Positions 44,605 to 54,726 of a stretch of DNA of 64,000 nt are shown piece by piece. The notes beneath the pieces were generated by a model. It worked only from the letters and a program-made list of their open reading frames with translations. It did no database searches and was not told the DNA's origin. This DNA comes from Candidula unifasciata. Its lineage: Eukaryota; Mollusca; Gastropoda; Stylommatophora; Geomitridae. The stretch covers positions 46,115 through 110,114 of the forward strand of contig CAJHNH020002404.1 in NCBI GenBank assembly GCA_905116865.2, given 5' to 3'. Position 1 is the stretch's first letter, and every line of letters starts with the position of its first letter. A program made the translations under genes and the position numbers.

Positions 44605-44695
44605 GTGGTCGCCAAGGCCAGGGCTACGGCAACCAGGGAAGCTACGGCAATCAGAGCTCTAACTACAGGGGCAGTCAGGGAGGTCAGGACCGAGG
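44605..44695 (+). CDS. Exon of the RGG/Q-rich protein (second visible)
   Basis: Acceptor tatgtcttcag, donor gg|gtaggt. Joined to the previous exon (phase 1) it reads GRQGQGYGNQGSYGNQ then SSNYRGSQGGQDR, with the two final bases starting another Gly codon. GYGNQ/SYGNQ repeats and RG/GG dipeptides are typical of low-complexity tails of hnRNP-like RNA-binding proteins, which mediate RNA contacts and condensate formation. No folded domain is visible. The exon lies between a repeat-G copy and a SINE-B copy. Codon content (many ggc, cag, aac) differs sharply from the surrounding repeats. I am confident that this is a real exon, but not about the family. Confidence 0.8.
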
Positions 44696-44799
44696 GTAGG
44701 TTTCACGTGTGTGCCCGTGCATTCCGTCTTTGTGTGTACACTTGTTTAGTCAGGTAAGTAACGGATCTCTCTTCACGCCATTAGGAGTATTGGGTACCT

Positions 44800-45070
44800 A
44801 GTGGGTAAAGGAACCCTTTTCTACGCCTTCTGGTATATTGGGCATATTGTGTTAGATCTCGTGACGCGGTCGACATCACGCCAGCCGCCTTTACTTCCAA
44901 GGGATTTACCTGGTAACCTGTTTTAGCCTGGGTCGACCTAGGAGCCAAGGTCATTTTTGGAGAAGAGAAAAAATTCCGGCTGGAAGCGGATTTGATTCTG
45001 TAACCTTCGGACCCCATAGGAGCAACTAGGAAAAGGGGTTGGGGGGAGGGTCTCCGTTTCAAAGCCGTTC
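44800..45070 (-). mobile_element. SINE-B copy
   Basis: Minus-strand core gaccttggctcctaggtcga, with ggtaacctg-containing 3' half and tacttccaagggatttacc on +. The head is diverged and includes a G-rich insertion (45040-45050). Confidence 0.72.
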
Positions 45071-45094
45071 GTCTAGTGCCCCAAATTTGGTGAG

Positions 45095-45500
45095 TTCATT
45101 TCACATTATATGTGTTCACGTAAGCTGTTAGTGTAGACACTTTGTCTGGTGTTTATGTAAGTTATCCGTGTAGACACTTTGTATGGCGTTTATGTAATTT
45201 TTTGTGTAGACTGGTTGTCTGGCGTTTTTGTAAATAGTCTGTGTAAACAGCTTGTCTGGAGTTTATTCAGGTATCTGTGTAAACACTTTGTCTGGCGTGT
45301 ATTGTGTAAATTGTCTGTGTAAACAGGTTGTCTGGCGTTTATGTGAATTTTCTGTGTAATCAAGGTTGTCTATCGTTTAAGTAAATATTCTGTGTAAATA
45401 CATTGTTTGTCGTGTATAATTTAAGTAGTCTGTTTAAACACTTTATCTGGCGTTTATTTAAGTTGTCTGTGTGAACACTTTGTCTTGCATTTATGTAAGT
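45095..45500. repeat. Degenerate ~37-bp minisatellite (about 10 copies)
   Basis: Units contain gtctgtgtaaacactttgtc and tggcgtttatgtaa. Considerable divergence between copies. Confidence 0.82.
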
Positions 45501-45694
45501 CTGAAGTACTGATACATTCCTGCAATATGTCATGTATTGAAAGTCCAGGCAGGGTATAAGCATGATTTTAGAGCTAGGCCAAGCGTTTCATGACCATAAA
45601 CACCAAGCAACATGGGTAATTTCGTTAGCACAGTGTTGCCAAACTTAAATTTCTGAAACGTCAGTACACGTGTTCTTTTAAGGCTGAATCAACT

Positions 45695-45745
45695 CGCAGT
45701 CAATCAGCAGATCCCTTACAGAACGTCGCTCTCTTCACGGAATGC
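45695..45745 (-). mobile_element. LINE 3'-end fragment, reverse orientation
   Basis: cagatcccttacagaacgtc then gctctcttcacgg is the reverse complement of the LINE end found near 46125-46155 (gagagcgacgttctgcaaag). The same inverted piece appears near 61000. Confidence 0.5.
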
Positions 45746-45799
45746 CTGAACAGTGTCTCTTACTCTAGCCGTATGCTTTATAACCATTGTATCTTCAGG

Positions 45800-46175
45800 G
45801 CCCTATGTCCTCATTTTGAGCTCAAATGCTATAGAAAGATTCTCAGAATATCTTGGGCAAAGAAGAGGAGAAATACTGACATCTTGAAAGATCTGAACAT
45901 CAAGGAAGATTAGATAATAAACAGCATCCTGTCTCGAAAGCTGAAATATTTTAGTCATATCAAGCGCCACGACGGATTGGAAAAAATTATAGCAGAAAGC
46001 ATGGTACCAAGGAGGAAGTCCAGGGGCCGACCGACACGAGGAATAGCACAGGATATAAGTGTCTTCTCGAGTATGGAAGTACATGAGGCAGGAGAACTGA
46101 GTTTCTTTCAGACAGACCGTGATGAGAGCGACGTTCTGCAAAGGACCTGCTACATGATGATGATCTTCAGTGCCC
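45800..46175 (+). mobile_element. LINE reverse transcriptase C-terminal remnant
   Basis: It reads FELKCYRKILRISWAKKRR and, after a stop codon, LSRKLKYFSHIKRHDGLEK then PRRKSRGRPTRGIAQDIS. This is the usual end of non-LTR ORF2 proteins (YRRxLRIxW ... GHIxRH ... GRPxxRW). The in-frame TAG marks it as dead. A related piece lies at 49030-49275. Confidence 0.68.
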
Positions 46176-46404
46176 TATGTCCTAGTTTGCGGAGGTCGGC
46201 CTCTGCATCGCTTTCCGGAAACTGTACCGTCCATCACCGTTATTTCCTGACCACCATGGCGCTTGACATGGCAAAAACACACCAGCTTTCAATGACAAAA
46301 GGATGCCGAGTTGATCACGAGTCCAAGTTCTTATTCCCACTGTGTGTCTGCCTCTGTCGTCGCTTAGATTCCACAGGTTCGAGTACTGGAATCTTAACTC
46401 TTAT

Positions 46405-46540
46405 GTTATCACAGTCGTCGTCACTGCATATTGGGCATTCTCGTTCTCAGTTCCCCAGTGCAGCAGACACTCCATGGTACCTCTGCTGCTTGCTTGTTCT
46501 CAATAGCAATCGGTTATAGTGTCTCCTTTACTAATCAGTA
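46405..46540 (+). mobile_element. Repeat-K copy
   Basis: gttatcacagtcgtcgtcac, gcagcagacactccatggta and tagtgtctcc match 52660-52930. A dispersed repeat of unknown class. Confidence 0.5.
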
Positions 46541-46579
46541 TTCAAATCCGACTCTAAATCTTCTTCAAAAACCAGCGAA

Positions 46580-46686
<107 letters not shown>

Positions 46687-46703
46687 CTTTTAACGGTTAT
46701 TGG

Positions 46704-46923
46704 GGGAGTCGTCGTGGCTAGATGCTCGCGTGCGGATCGGAAGGTCTTTTCAAAAATGACCTTAACTCCCAGGTTGGCCCAACCTTGAGGTGCAGTCCAG
46801 GGAAGTAAAGGTGGCCGGCGAGATGCTGACCACATCACCCACTAAGTGCCGATCGGTCTATACAAATATAGGTATAGCCCTATGTGCCTAAAAGGCATGA
46901 CAAAGGGTCCTTCACTTTTACTT
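46704..46923 (+). mobile_element. SINE-B copy with 16-bp TSD
   Basis: Head gtcgtcgtggctagatgctc, core gaccttaactcccaggttgg, 3' part gtcggtctatacaaatatag-like, tail T-rich. Perfect ttttaacggttattgg flanks at 46688-46703 and 46924-46939. The box B region is partly deleted. Confidence 0.85.
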
Positions 46924-46939
46924 TTTTAACGGTTATTGG

Positions 46940-47745
46940 AAGGCATTCCAGAAGTATGGAGAGGAAAAAAAAGACCTATGTCTCGAACCTCAACTATTCG
47001 CACATGTAGGTAGGCGTGTTTCCGCACTCCCGCTGAACTATCTAATCGACACCTGGTACGAATATGTCACCATGTCCCTATGCCTGGAACTGGGGACCCT
47101 TAATCCCATTCAGGACACACACAAAAAGCCCCTCTCCAAAAACCAGTGACTCCTTCTCTCTGGACCTCTGACTTTTAACGGTCGTTGGAAGGCGGGGCTG
47201 AAGAGCAAGCACCCTCACTGGCTAGCCTCAAAGACCCGCAGGCAGCACAGGTGTGTCAGCGGGAACTGGATACTTTAAACGGACACCTGAAACGAAGAAA
47301 AGGCTGGGGCAATTCCCGTGAAAACGATTTCTATTTTATCGGTTTAACGCCTCGTCTGTAAGCATATGAAAGGAATGCTACGCCGCTGAAACTTATTAGC
47401 CGCGTTATTCAGTCGCTATGAGAATAGGGCAGTTGATGATTCAGTATGGCTCAGCAGTGGCGGTGGTGTCATGGGGGCTTCGGAATTTGCCAACTGACAC
47501 AACACTGCCACCTGACCGCTCTTGGGGGTCGTGGGGACGGACAATGAGGCAATTCTCGCTTCTGGCTGCTCGTGTATGTTATAGTGTTGGTCGCCTATAG
47601 GACACATAGGGCGGGTTAGTAGGGTGCGGGGTCTAACGGGATCGGCTGGAGACACTCGTTGCGGGCCTCGGCAAAATGTCTCATTACACTATGGGGTCAA
47701 ATCAGTGACGCTGCCTGTGTGGGTTTCAGTGGGACTGCATTGTGG
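46940..47745. other. Intron, no recognised gene
   Basis: The word cttttaacggt..ttggaag recurs near 47172, perhaps from an older repeat. No gene supported. Confidence 0.45.
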
Positions 47746-47749
47746 GAGA

Positions 47750-47915
47750 AAACAAGAATAGGCTCACTGCCTCCGCAACAAGCGTGTCCTAAGAGCGGAC
47801 TAATTTGGGGCTTTCTTCGAGGTTAAAGTTCATCTGCCTGGGAGGCACAAAAAAAACAACAGTTTGCATACAAAAAAGGAAGATCTGTAAAACGGTTTGG
47901 GCGTATACTTTTTAC
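47750..47915 (-). mobile_element. Repeat-G fragment
   Basis: aacaagaataggctcactgc, ctaagagcggactaatttgg and gttcatctgcctgggaggca are family motifs. The 3' half is missing. Confidence 0.65.
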
Positions 47916-47949
47916 CTATTTTTATTAGTTCAATCGGTTTTTGATGTGG

Positions 47950-48140
47950 TATGTCGTTAGCACCGCACTGGTCGCCTTTACTTCCCGGAACTTTTACCTG
48001 GTATCCATTTAGGGCTGGGCGGACCTAAGAGCCAGTGTCATTTTTGAAGAAGAAGTAGAAAAATCCAACCCCCTGCGAATTTAAACCCACGGCCTTACGA
48101 TCGGCAGGCGAGCGTCTTGTGGCTACACCACGACGAGTCC
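47950..48140 (-). mobile_element. SINE-B copy
   Basis: ctttacttcccggaactttt, cctaagagccagtgtcattt and gcgagcgtcttgtggctac fit the minus-strand family pattern. The 3' end is truncated. Confidence 0.72.
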
Positions 48141-48389
48141 CAATAGCACCAGAAGCTTCATACATTTACATTAACAAAGCTTTAGTGATGTGCACAATCT
48201 TAAACAAAATATAGTAACTCTAAACGATATAGTTTTAGATCCAAGTTACGTGTTTTCACTTCCAATGTTATTTAAGTTGTAGCTTATGCCAGGGAACGTT
48301 GGAGAACCGCTAAAGGCAAATGTAAATAAATTTGTGAAAACAAAATGTCCGAGGAAAATGATGAACATAAAATGGGATGAAATTCAAAG

Positions 48390-48411
48390 GGGGGGGGGGG
48401 GTGTGGGGGTA
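48390..48411. repeat. G-rich tract
   Basis: Consecutive G residues followed by tgtggggg. Confidence 0.85.
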
Positions 48412-48449
48412 ATAAGAGAAGTGTCCACACAATCGTGTGAATGATACAG

Positions 48450-48697
48450 GTATTAAGGTGGACTCATGGAAACAAAATGCCATGGACCGTCTTGTGTGGA
48501 AAGGGCATATCAGGAAGGGAATGAGACTGAAGGAAAAAATGATTGCAGAAAAGATGACAGCTTAGCGTCTGAAAAGAAACAGACTAAACACAAGTGTTGA
48601 CAACAATGGTCCTGAGATCCCATGCTTTCATTGTGGAAGACTTTTCTTGACACGGGCGGGTCTTGCTAGTCACACTCGCCATCGAAATTGGCTGTGA
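48450..48697 (+). mobile_element. LINE ORF2 C-terminal remnant with zinc-finger-like end
   Basis: It reads WKQNAMDRLVWKGHIRKGMR, a stop, then IPCFHCGRLFLTRAGLASHT and a terminal TGA. The CxxC ... H cluster with GLxSHxR is the typical last motif of many animal non-LTR ORF2 proteins. One in-frame TAG shows it is inactive. Confidence 0.62.
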
Positions 48698-48734
48698 CTG
48701 TCATGCCTCCTCATAGCGCAAAATAACACTATCG

Positions 48735-48990
48735 TCTAGAAAGACGATACAACCGCATGTCAACAGTTATTAGATGGAGCTGTTTTGTGAAGAGACCAAT
48801 GAAGTATCACCAGACAGGCACTGTAATGGGAAATAGATGAACTGTGGAATCGAGGACATCCAAGAGAAACCCTATAGCTAAAGGGAAAGGCCAAAGCTGC
48901 TTGACTGGATTCTGTCCAGTATATCGCACTGACTGCAAAGAGTAGAATGGGGTAAATAGACTGGTAACCTTTGTGACATGTAATGACGCA
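48735..48990. other. Dispersed repeat related to 43660-43960
   Basis: Shared words are listed under 43660-43960. It sits directly downstream of a LINE end, consistent with being a LINE 3' untranslated region. Confidence 0.35.
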
Positions 48991-49029
48991 ACAGGACAAT
49001 GAGGATTGGATGTTTCACCGTTGTAAATT

Positions 49030-49275
49030 TGAACACCTGGAAGCTGAAATATTCTCGTCATATCAAGCGCCACTACGGTTTGGAAAAAATAATAGCGGAA
49101 GGCATGGTACCAGGAATGAGGGGCAGGGGCCGACCAACACGAATATAGGCACAGGATATAAGTGACTCCTTGAGTTTGAAAGTAGAGAGAGCTGACGAGT
49201 GACCGAGTTTCTTTCAGGAAGACTGATGAGAGCGACGTTCTGCAAAGGACCTGCTACACGATGATGATGAAATAT
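49030..49275 (+). mobile_element. LINE 3'-end fragment
   Basis: atatcaagcgccactacggt, aggggcaggggccgaccaac and gagagcgacgttctgcaaag match 45955-46160. It is 5'-truncated and ends in a (ATG)n-like tail. Confidence 0.65.
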
Positions 49276-49334
49276 GAACAAGGGAAAGGATTGTTTGATC
49301 CATCTCTTTTATTATTTTATTGTGGGGGGAGGGG

Positions 49335-49640
49335 GGGCGTTAGCGCAGTCGATAGGAGACTCGCTTTCATATCCAACTTTGACTCGCTGTAGCCCACGGT
49401 CGGTGTTCGAAACTGGGCGGTTCCCTGAGCTCACCCAGCCTCTAGATAATGGGTGCCAGAGTTTACACTCTGGGGTAAGTGGAGGAACGTCGCTATAGCT
49501 ACGGAGTTGCGTGCGGACGGCGACACAGCGAACAGCTTCTTATCAGCTGTCCGTACTGGTGGCAGAGCACTTATGGTTTATAACCGTGTGCAATGACGCT
49601 GGTTCACATCTCCCGACTGTACCTTTTACCTTTTTATTAT
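49335..49640 (+). mobile_element. SINE-D copy
   Basis: Head gttagcgcagtcgataggag, box B-like gtgttcgaaact, tail gagcacttatggtttataac and gctggttcacatctcccgac. The best preserved copy of this family. Confidence 0.82.
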
Positions 49641-50109
49641 TGCATTGTATTATGCAGCTGGTGTACCACAGTGAATTATGCCAGGCAGTAAATTGTTTGT
49701 TCTTTGTGTGTCTTCGTTTAAAGGTCTAGCTTTCAGTGTCCGTGTTTTCTAGATCACCTTAACGCACAATACACAGCTGCTAGAAAGGTCAGTGTAGGAA
49801 ATAGAACGGATAGCACACACTGAGAAACTAACATTTCCACCAGCCTTTATCAACGGGAAAAAAAACGCTGATAAAATATAAAAAATAAAGTGAAAATGAA
49901 ATAGAAAAAAACAAAAAAAAAAACAATGATATTTGAGAAAATTTGGACAGGGAGAGCTGCAACGAAATTAAACATTCAAGAAATAGCGGGAAAAGGATGA
50001 GGTGGGGTGTAAAAATATTAAATAAATTAAAATTATGGAAGTATTTGGGAAGCAATTTGAGTTAAGATGGTGAGGACGTTTAAGGGAAACCCCAAAACAC
50101 GAGAGAGGC
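49641..50109. other. Intron, AT/A-rich, no recognised gene
   Basis: A-rich between 49850 and 50040. No supported feature. Confidence 0.5.
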
Positions 50110-50275
50110 CAAGGGTGCGGGACTGGATTCCCTTTGCGAACTTGAGTTTTGCGTGCGCATTTGTTTTACAGATCAGTCATGTGTGTGCAGAATGTTGGCT
50201 CCTTGCCTCTCAGGCACATGCACTACGACTTCGAAGGAAACACGCATAGTTAGTCGACTTAAACGATAGGCTTTT
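50110..50275 (+). mobile_element. Repeat-G fragment
   Basis: gttttacagatcagtcatgt, ttgcctctcaggcacatgca and ctacgacttcgaaggaaac are diverged family motifs. Confidence 0.6.
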
Positions 50276-50479
50276 AGGGGAAAGTTGGTCGGTTCGAGGC
50301 CTCAGCGAGAGTAGCTACAGGAGGCTGTGGTCTATTCTACCTCCGTCCTCACCTCACACCCCCGGACACCACACGGAAATCCATGATGCTAACATCCCCT
50401 TTGCTACGTCTTACTCTGCCTCTCGTTTCCCTCCATTTAATCTTGTCCTGTCTTATATCTTCGTCCGGGTTTCAGGGCC

Positions 50480-50712
50480 GATTTATAGGGAGAACAAGGA
50501 TAGACCCTCTGCCTCCCTGAAAAACATGTCGTAAGAGTCAAGGGGCTTCTTTAGAAGACGGAGTGCATCTGCATGAGAGACAAGAAAGCAACAGTCTACA
50601 TAAAGGCTAGGTCTGTAAAACGGATGTGCACGCAGCACTCTGGTTCTGGAACAAGAGTACAATCCAGAGGCGGACATACAACCAGAACTTTCCGCCAGAG
50701 TTGACGGTTGGT
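50480..50712 (-). mobile_element. Repeat-G copy
   Basis: acatgtcgtaagagtca, tgcatctgcatgagagacaa, gtaaaacggatgtgcacgca and ggttctggaacaagagtaca. Reverse orientation. Confidence 0.7.
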
Positions 50713-50754
50713 TCATTGCCTATGAGAGATATGCACTCCTACTTTAGAGACATT

Positions 50755-50990
50755 ATGAATTAATCAGGTAACAGAAAGTATATTGATCGGCACTCTTAGA
50801 AAGAAACAAATAGATAGAAGAACTCACTAGACAACATAAAATCGAAAGCTATAGTTACCGTGCCGGGAATTGAACCTGTCACCCCAGACTGCGCCTCGCC
50901 ATGAATACAAGTGCACTAAGAACTTGGTCAACTAGGCACCACCCAAAAAAGGTGTCTTATTGGCCATGTCTATAGTAAACTACAACTTTA
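50755..50990 (-). mobile_element. Repeat-I copy
   Basis: gtatattgatcggcactctt, ctagacaacataaaatcgaa, gaattgaacctgtcacc and ttggccatgtctatagta. Confidence 0.68.
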
Positions 50991-51064
50991 AAGACGGCAA
51001 CCCTCTATGACTAGCTTTTTGCGGGCACTGATGTAATCCCCCCTTTCTCAGTGGGGCCTCGTAA

Positions 51065-51818
51065 CCCATTCGAGGACGGGGCTACTCAACCAGAGCAGGA
51101 GGCAAGAGGTGATGATTCAGTAGAGACAACCTTCACGTTAGGAATGGCACCAGATTGATTAATATAACCACCCGCCGACAAACCCCTTATTGTGTTCAGA
51201 AATGGGCTTGTGTGAATATGGAGTCCAGAGAAAACAAGATTGTTCACAACGGACAGGGCTCAGGTGGGAGAACATTTTCGGGGAGGTCTCTCAGCAGTTG
51301 AACTTGACCACAACTGACCAGTGGCTTTATTCCCTGGACACCTGGTGCGGAAGGGGCTGATTCCGGCAGTAGCCGGGCTAATTGCAATAGCCGGTGGGGT
51401 TGGTTGCCTACACGGCCTTCTCTATTTATATACAGAAGGACCTGGTTGCTTGTTATGGGAAGTCCTCGTTGTGGTGACCGGATCTGGTAAATGCTTCTCA
51501 TCGCCTTCACTTGTTTGTAAACTTGATGTTTTTCTCCCCAACGTAATTGACTCGGTGGTTTTGTTTGATAGTGCGATATTGTGTGACTCGTCGATCTGTA
51601 TTATGTGTGAGAGAGAGAGAGAGAGAGAGAAAGAAGGGGGCAGGGGTTAGAAACGTGCTCTTTCTGCACCAAGAATATTAGTTGGAGGTCATATAAACAA
51701 TCTTCGTTATGTAGATCATAGTCTTAATAGCTGAAAACGCGATGTTACAGTATTGCTTCTCGCCTGTCTGCCAGCTCAGCTACTCACTCAGGAACACCAA
51801 CAAAAAGATAACTGGGGA
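51065..51818. other. Intron, weak repeat-J remnant then unrecognised
   Basis: 51065-51165 loosely resembles repeat J (gaggcaagaggtgatgattc). A short (GA)n lies at 51608-51630. Nothing else supported. Confidence 0.4.
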
Positions 51819-52054
51819 GGGGGGGGGGGGGGGGGGCTCAGCCTCCTTAAATTTTCCTGCTAAGGGAAACTGGGGGGGGGGGGGGGGGGGGGACAAAGTC
51901 CTGTTTACTAATAATAATTTTGAGTATTAACGGGTCAGAAAACGGAGAAAAGGGCGGGGGGGGGGGGGGTAGGAAAGTGTGCAGTGTGATCCCCTGTACC
52001 CACATGTAAGATGTTCTACTTACCACTACCAGCATACACCGGGGGGGGGGGGGG
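51819..52054. repeat. Cluster of four poly-G tracts
   Basis: Long G runs near 51817-51836, 51870-51892, 51956-51969 and 52041-52054, separated by short mixed sequence. All on the + (sense) strand of the gene. Confidence 0.9.
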
Positions 52055-52425
52055 GTGAGTAGTCTCGGAGTATGGCATCTTCTTTGAGTAATGGAAGTCC
52101 CAGGTTCAAACCCCGGTGAAGGTTTGGGGTTTTTTCACGTGGACTTCTAGTAATTTCCTCTGGTCTCTGGGTACTAAGATCGGATGCCCGTGTGTATTGT
52201 TGCACACGTTTAAGAAATCCCTTGGCAGTTGGAAATCGAAAAAGAGTACCTAACGGCACTGCCCGGGCTCAATTTGTAACCCTTTGAAAATAAAGTTTGT
52301 TCGTTTGGAGTTCGCGGACTGCACTGAAATTCTTCAAATTCAGGCTTGAGTTAGAAGTAGAACGGTGCACTTATAGGTTACACCCGTGTGCCATGATGTT
52401 GATATGTTGAATAAACATAAACATA
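52055..52425 (+). mobile_element. SINE-C copy
   Basis: Box B-like aggttcaaaccccggtg, then cacgtggacttctagtaatt and aagatcggatgcccgtgtg. The tail is ggtgcacttataggttacac then ccatgatgttgatatgttg. It ends about 47 bp before the next exon. Confidence 0.75.
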
Positions 52426-52471
52426 AGCCATATACGGTCAGCTGAAAGGAATATTGTCTGGTTCTGTATAG

Positions 52472-52604
52472 GAGACAGCAGCAGCAGCCACAACAGCGAG
52501 GTTACAACGACTTCAGCAACCAGTACCGAAGGGACGACAGTGGGTATCAGTCTTACCCCCCAGGACAAGCAGCTGCTCGTGGTGGATTCCAGCATCAGCC
52601 GCGG
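52472..52604 (+). CDS. Exon of the RGG/Q-rich protein (third visible)
   Basis: Acceptor ttctgtatag, donor cgg|gtgagt (strong). Its first base completes the Gly codon begun by the previous exon (phase 2). It encodes RQQQQQPQQRGYNDFSNQYR, then RDDSGYQSYPPGQAAARG and GFQHQPR. A poly-Gln run is followed by a Tyr/Gly/Arg-rich segment with an RGG-type motif (ARGGF). This is a disordered, prion-like composition, common in hnRNPs and helicase-type RNA-binding proteins. It ends in phase 0, so it can splice to the exon at 55647 or to a candidate alternative at 53128. It is bracketed by a SINE-C and repeat K. Confidence 0.8.
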
Positions 52605-52659
52605 GTGAGTTTCACACTTGTACGCCAGCACTCGCTTCATTCTTCTCTCTTTCTTTTGT

Positions 52660-52930
52660 TGTTATGTTATCACAGTTGACATCGCGGCACATTGTGCATT
52701 CGCACATGTGCTGAATCCTCCAATGCAGCAGCCACTCTAGGGTATTGCTACTTATTGTTCCCATGAGAAGTTGGTTGGAGTGCCTCCTGTCTTGATCATT
52801 GGGCATGCGCAAGTGTGATCAGTCCTCCGATGCAACAGCCACTCCAAGGTATGGCTACTTATTGTTGGTATTGCTACTTATTGTTCCTGTGAGAAGTTGG
52901 TTGGAGTGCCTCCTGTCTTTACCTTGAAGA
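52660..52930 (+). mobile_element. Repeat-K copy with an internal duplication
   Basis: The segment gcagccactct...gagaagttggttggagtgcctcctgtct is present twice (about 52722-52792 and 52832-52918), with gtattgctacttattgt also doubled. Related to 46405-46540. Confidence 0.6.
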
Positions 52931-52950
52931 CGGCATAGACGTGCTTCACC
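52921..52950 (-). repeat. Fragment related to the fold-back arms at 36588-36998
   Basis: ttgaagacggcatagacgtg matches the right-arm sequence cgaagacggcattgacgtgc. It implies that the fold-back belongs to a dispersed family. Confidence 0.45.
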
Positions 52951-53127
52951 GAGATTTACTTCCAGGTCAAACAGTCGTATTAGCGTTAGCGATTCATCAG
53001 TATCCCCCAACCTAGTCCGTACTTTTTCTCGTTGAAAGTTATGTTGTTTACTCCACCCTTCCCCCTCTCCTCTCCCCCTCTCCGTTTCTCTGTGTGTGTG
53101 TGTCTGTGTGTATGAATAATCCTACAG

Positions 53128-53175
53128 AAAATACCATACTCGGCAGCTCAGCTGTGGTGTCATCGTCTACAATGA
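53128..53175 (+). other. Possible alternative terminal exon (weak)
   Basis: The acceptor aataatcctacag lies downstream of a CT-rich tract. In phase 0 after the exon at 52472 it would add 15 residues (KIPYSAAQLWCHRLQ) and a TGA. AT-rich sequence resembling an untranslated region follows. There is no composition match to the other exons, so this is only a candidate. Confidence 0.2.
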
Positions 53176-53274
53176 ATCAAAACTACCACTAACCACTGTA
53201 CGTATATTTAGAAACTGTTTGAATAGTATCTCACAGCAGGCTACATGCTCCCTGAAAGATTATAGTATGCTAAG

Positions 53275-53508
53275 ACTGGGATATATTTTCTTCGATTTCT
53301 TAGTTCTATACTAAGAATTATTATTGGTAAAGAATGTGATATATTTTCTTCGATTTCTTAGTTCTATACTAAGAATTATTATTGGTAAAGAATGTGATAT
53401 ATTTTCTTCGATTTCTTAGTTCTATACTAAGAATTATTATTGGTAAAGAATGTGATATATTTTCTTTGATTTTTTAGTTGCATACTAAGAGTTATCATTG
53501 GTAAAGAA
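53275..53508. repeat. 58-bp tandem repeat (4 copies)
   Basis: The unit contains gatatattttcttcgatttc, then ttagttctatactaagaatt and attattggtaaagaatgt. The first three copies are nearly identical and the fourth is diverged. Each unit contains the hairpin tcttagt-tctat-actaaga. Confidence 0.95.
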
Positions 53509-53830
53509 TATAGGTGACAGTCGGACAATCCAGTGTTTGAAATCAATATTTAGTTATCGATGATGTTTAGATTTATAACATCACACGATTGTATTTATTG
53601 CTTTATTAATTTTTCTTTGTTTATTTAGTAATGTAAGTATAATTTGAGTATTTGTTATAGCATGTGTAAATAAGACTTAGATGTTGTTGAAAATTATTTT
53701 TTATTTATGACATTATGAATGAATGGATAACGGTTTGCATAAGGGGAGACCAGAAGGGCAGGATGTTAGACGCGCGTGCCCAATTCTTAACTCTTTGAAA
53801 ATAAGGTTTTTGTTTGTTCACACACACACA

Positions 53831-53831
<1 letters not shown>

Positions 53832-53897
<66 letters not shown>
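53832..53897. repeat. (CT)n microsatellite
   Basis: (CA)n then about 65 bp of CT, then (CACT)n. Confidence 0.97.
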
Positions 53898-53901
<4 letters not shown>

Positions 53902-54059
53902 ACTCACTTATACCCACACGCACTCGCCAACCACACCATCATCATAGTCATGACACGTACACACACCCATGCTCACCCACACACAAATATATTTTTTTAA
54001 TTCTCAGTGTAGAAGGGCTGTTTTTAAATTCAAATAGACCGTTCTCGTGGTTCTGGGGA

Positions 54060-54165
54060 AGTGGTGCAGGAGTGTGGCAGAGATTAGAGCATCACAGCAA
54101 TGTAATCCCAAACACAGCAGTAATTGCACTACAACCAACATTAATTGTGGAGACAGCACACGGTT
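54060..54165 (+). mobile_element. Diverged repeat-J copy
   Basis: gcacaacaaccaacattaat-like and gtggagacagcacacgg resemble the end of the copy at 44040-44160. Confidence 0.35.
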
Positions 54166-54313
54166 TAATTAAGTATCACCTAAAGAAAGCCGTTTTTCCG
54201 GCAGTTACGGATTTTATAACGTGAAGTCTTTGAAGTGGCCATTTCACCTGTATAGCAGCTTTGCTACTGGCTGCAACTGCTTAATGTGTTGACATAATAG
54301 GTATAATTATGTT

Positions 54314-54330
54314 CCCCCCCCCCCCCCCCA
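54314..54330. repeat. Poly-C tract
   Basis: A C run ending in accag. Confidence 0.9.
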
Positions 54331-54399
54331 CCAGAAATTTTCTTTAAGGGTAAAAATATAGCATTGACCGCCTCCTCCTTTTTTTGCGTTGGGTTTCGT

Positions 54400-54726
54400 A
54401 TGCTCATATCAGACCATCAGGTGGTTGCATCAGTGAACTTGCATGTCAGTAGCCGGTCCTTCATGATTCCTCTGAGCCTGCTCTGCACACTCTGCTCCTG
54501 AGGCCAGGTGTCTTTTCGAAGTTGCAGGTATAGTGGGCAGGTCTATAGAATGGGCTCAGGTGTTTGTGGTCCTGTCTGACAGATACACTGTGGGGACTGT
54601 GCAGTCTTTATTTGACGCATGTGGTAGTTGAGCCTGCATCCATCAAAAAAGAATTGATGTCATCATTTATTTCATGATAACCCCATTCTAAGGTCATTTT
54701 GCTTCACATTAGTAAATCAATCATAA
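54400..54726 (-). mobile_element. Probable LINE 3' untranslated region
   Basis: Sequence immediately downstream (minus strand) of the reverse transcriptase remnant, without open frames. The assignment is by position only. Confidence 0.4.
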
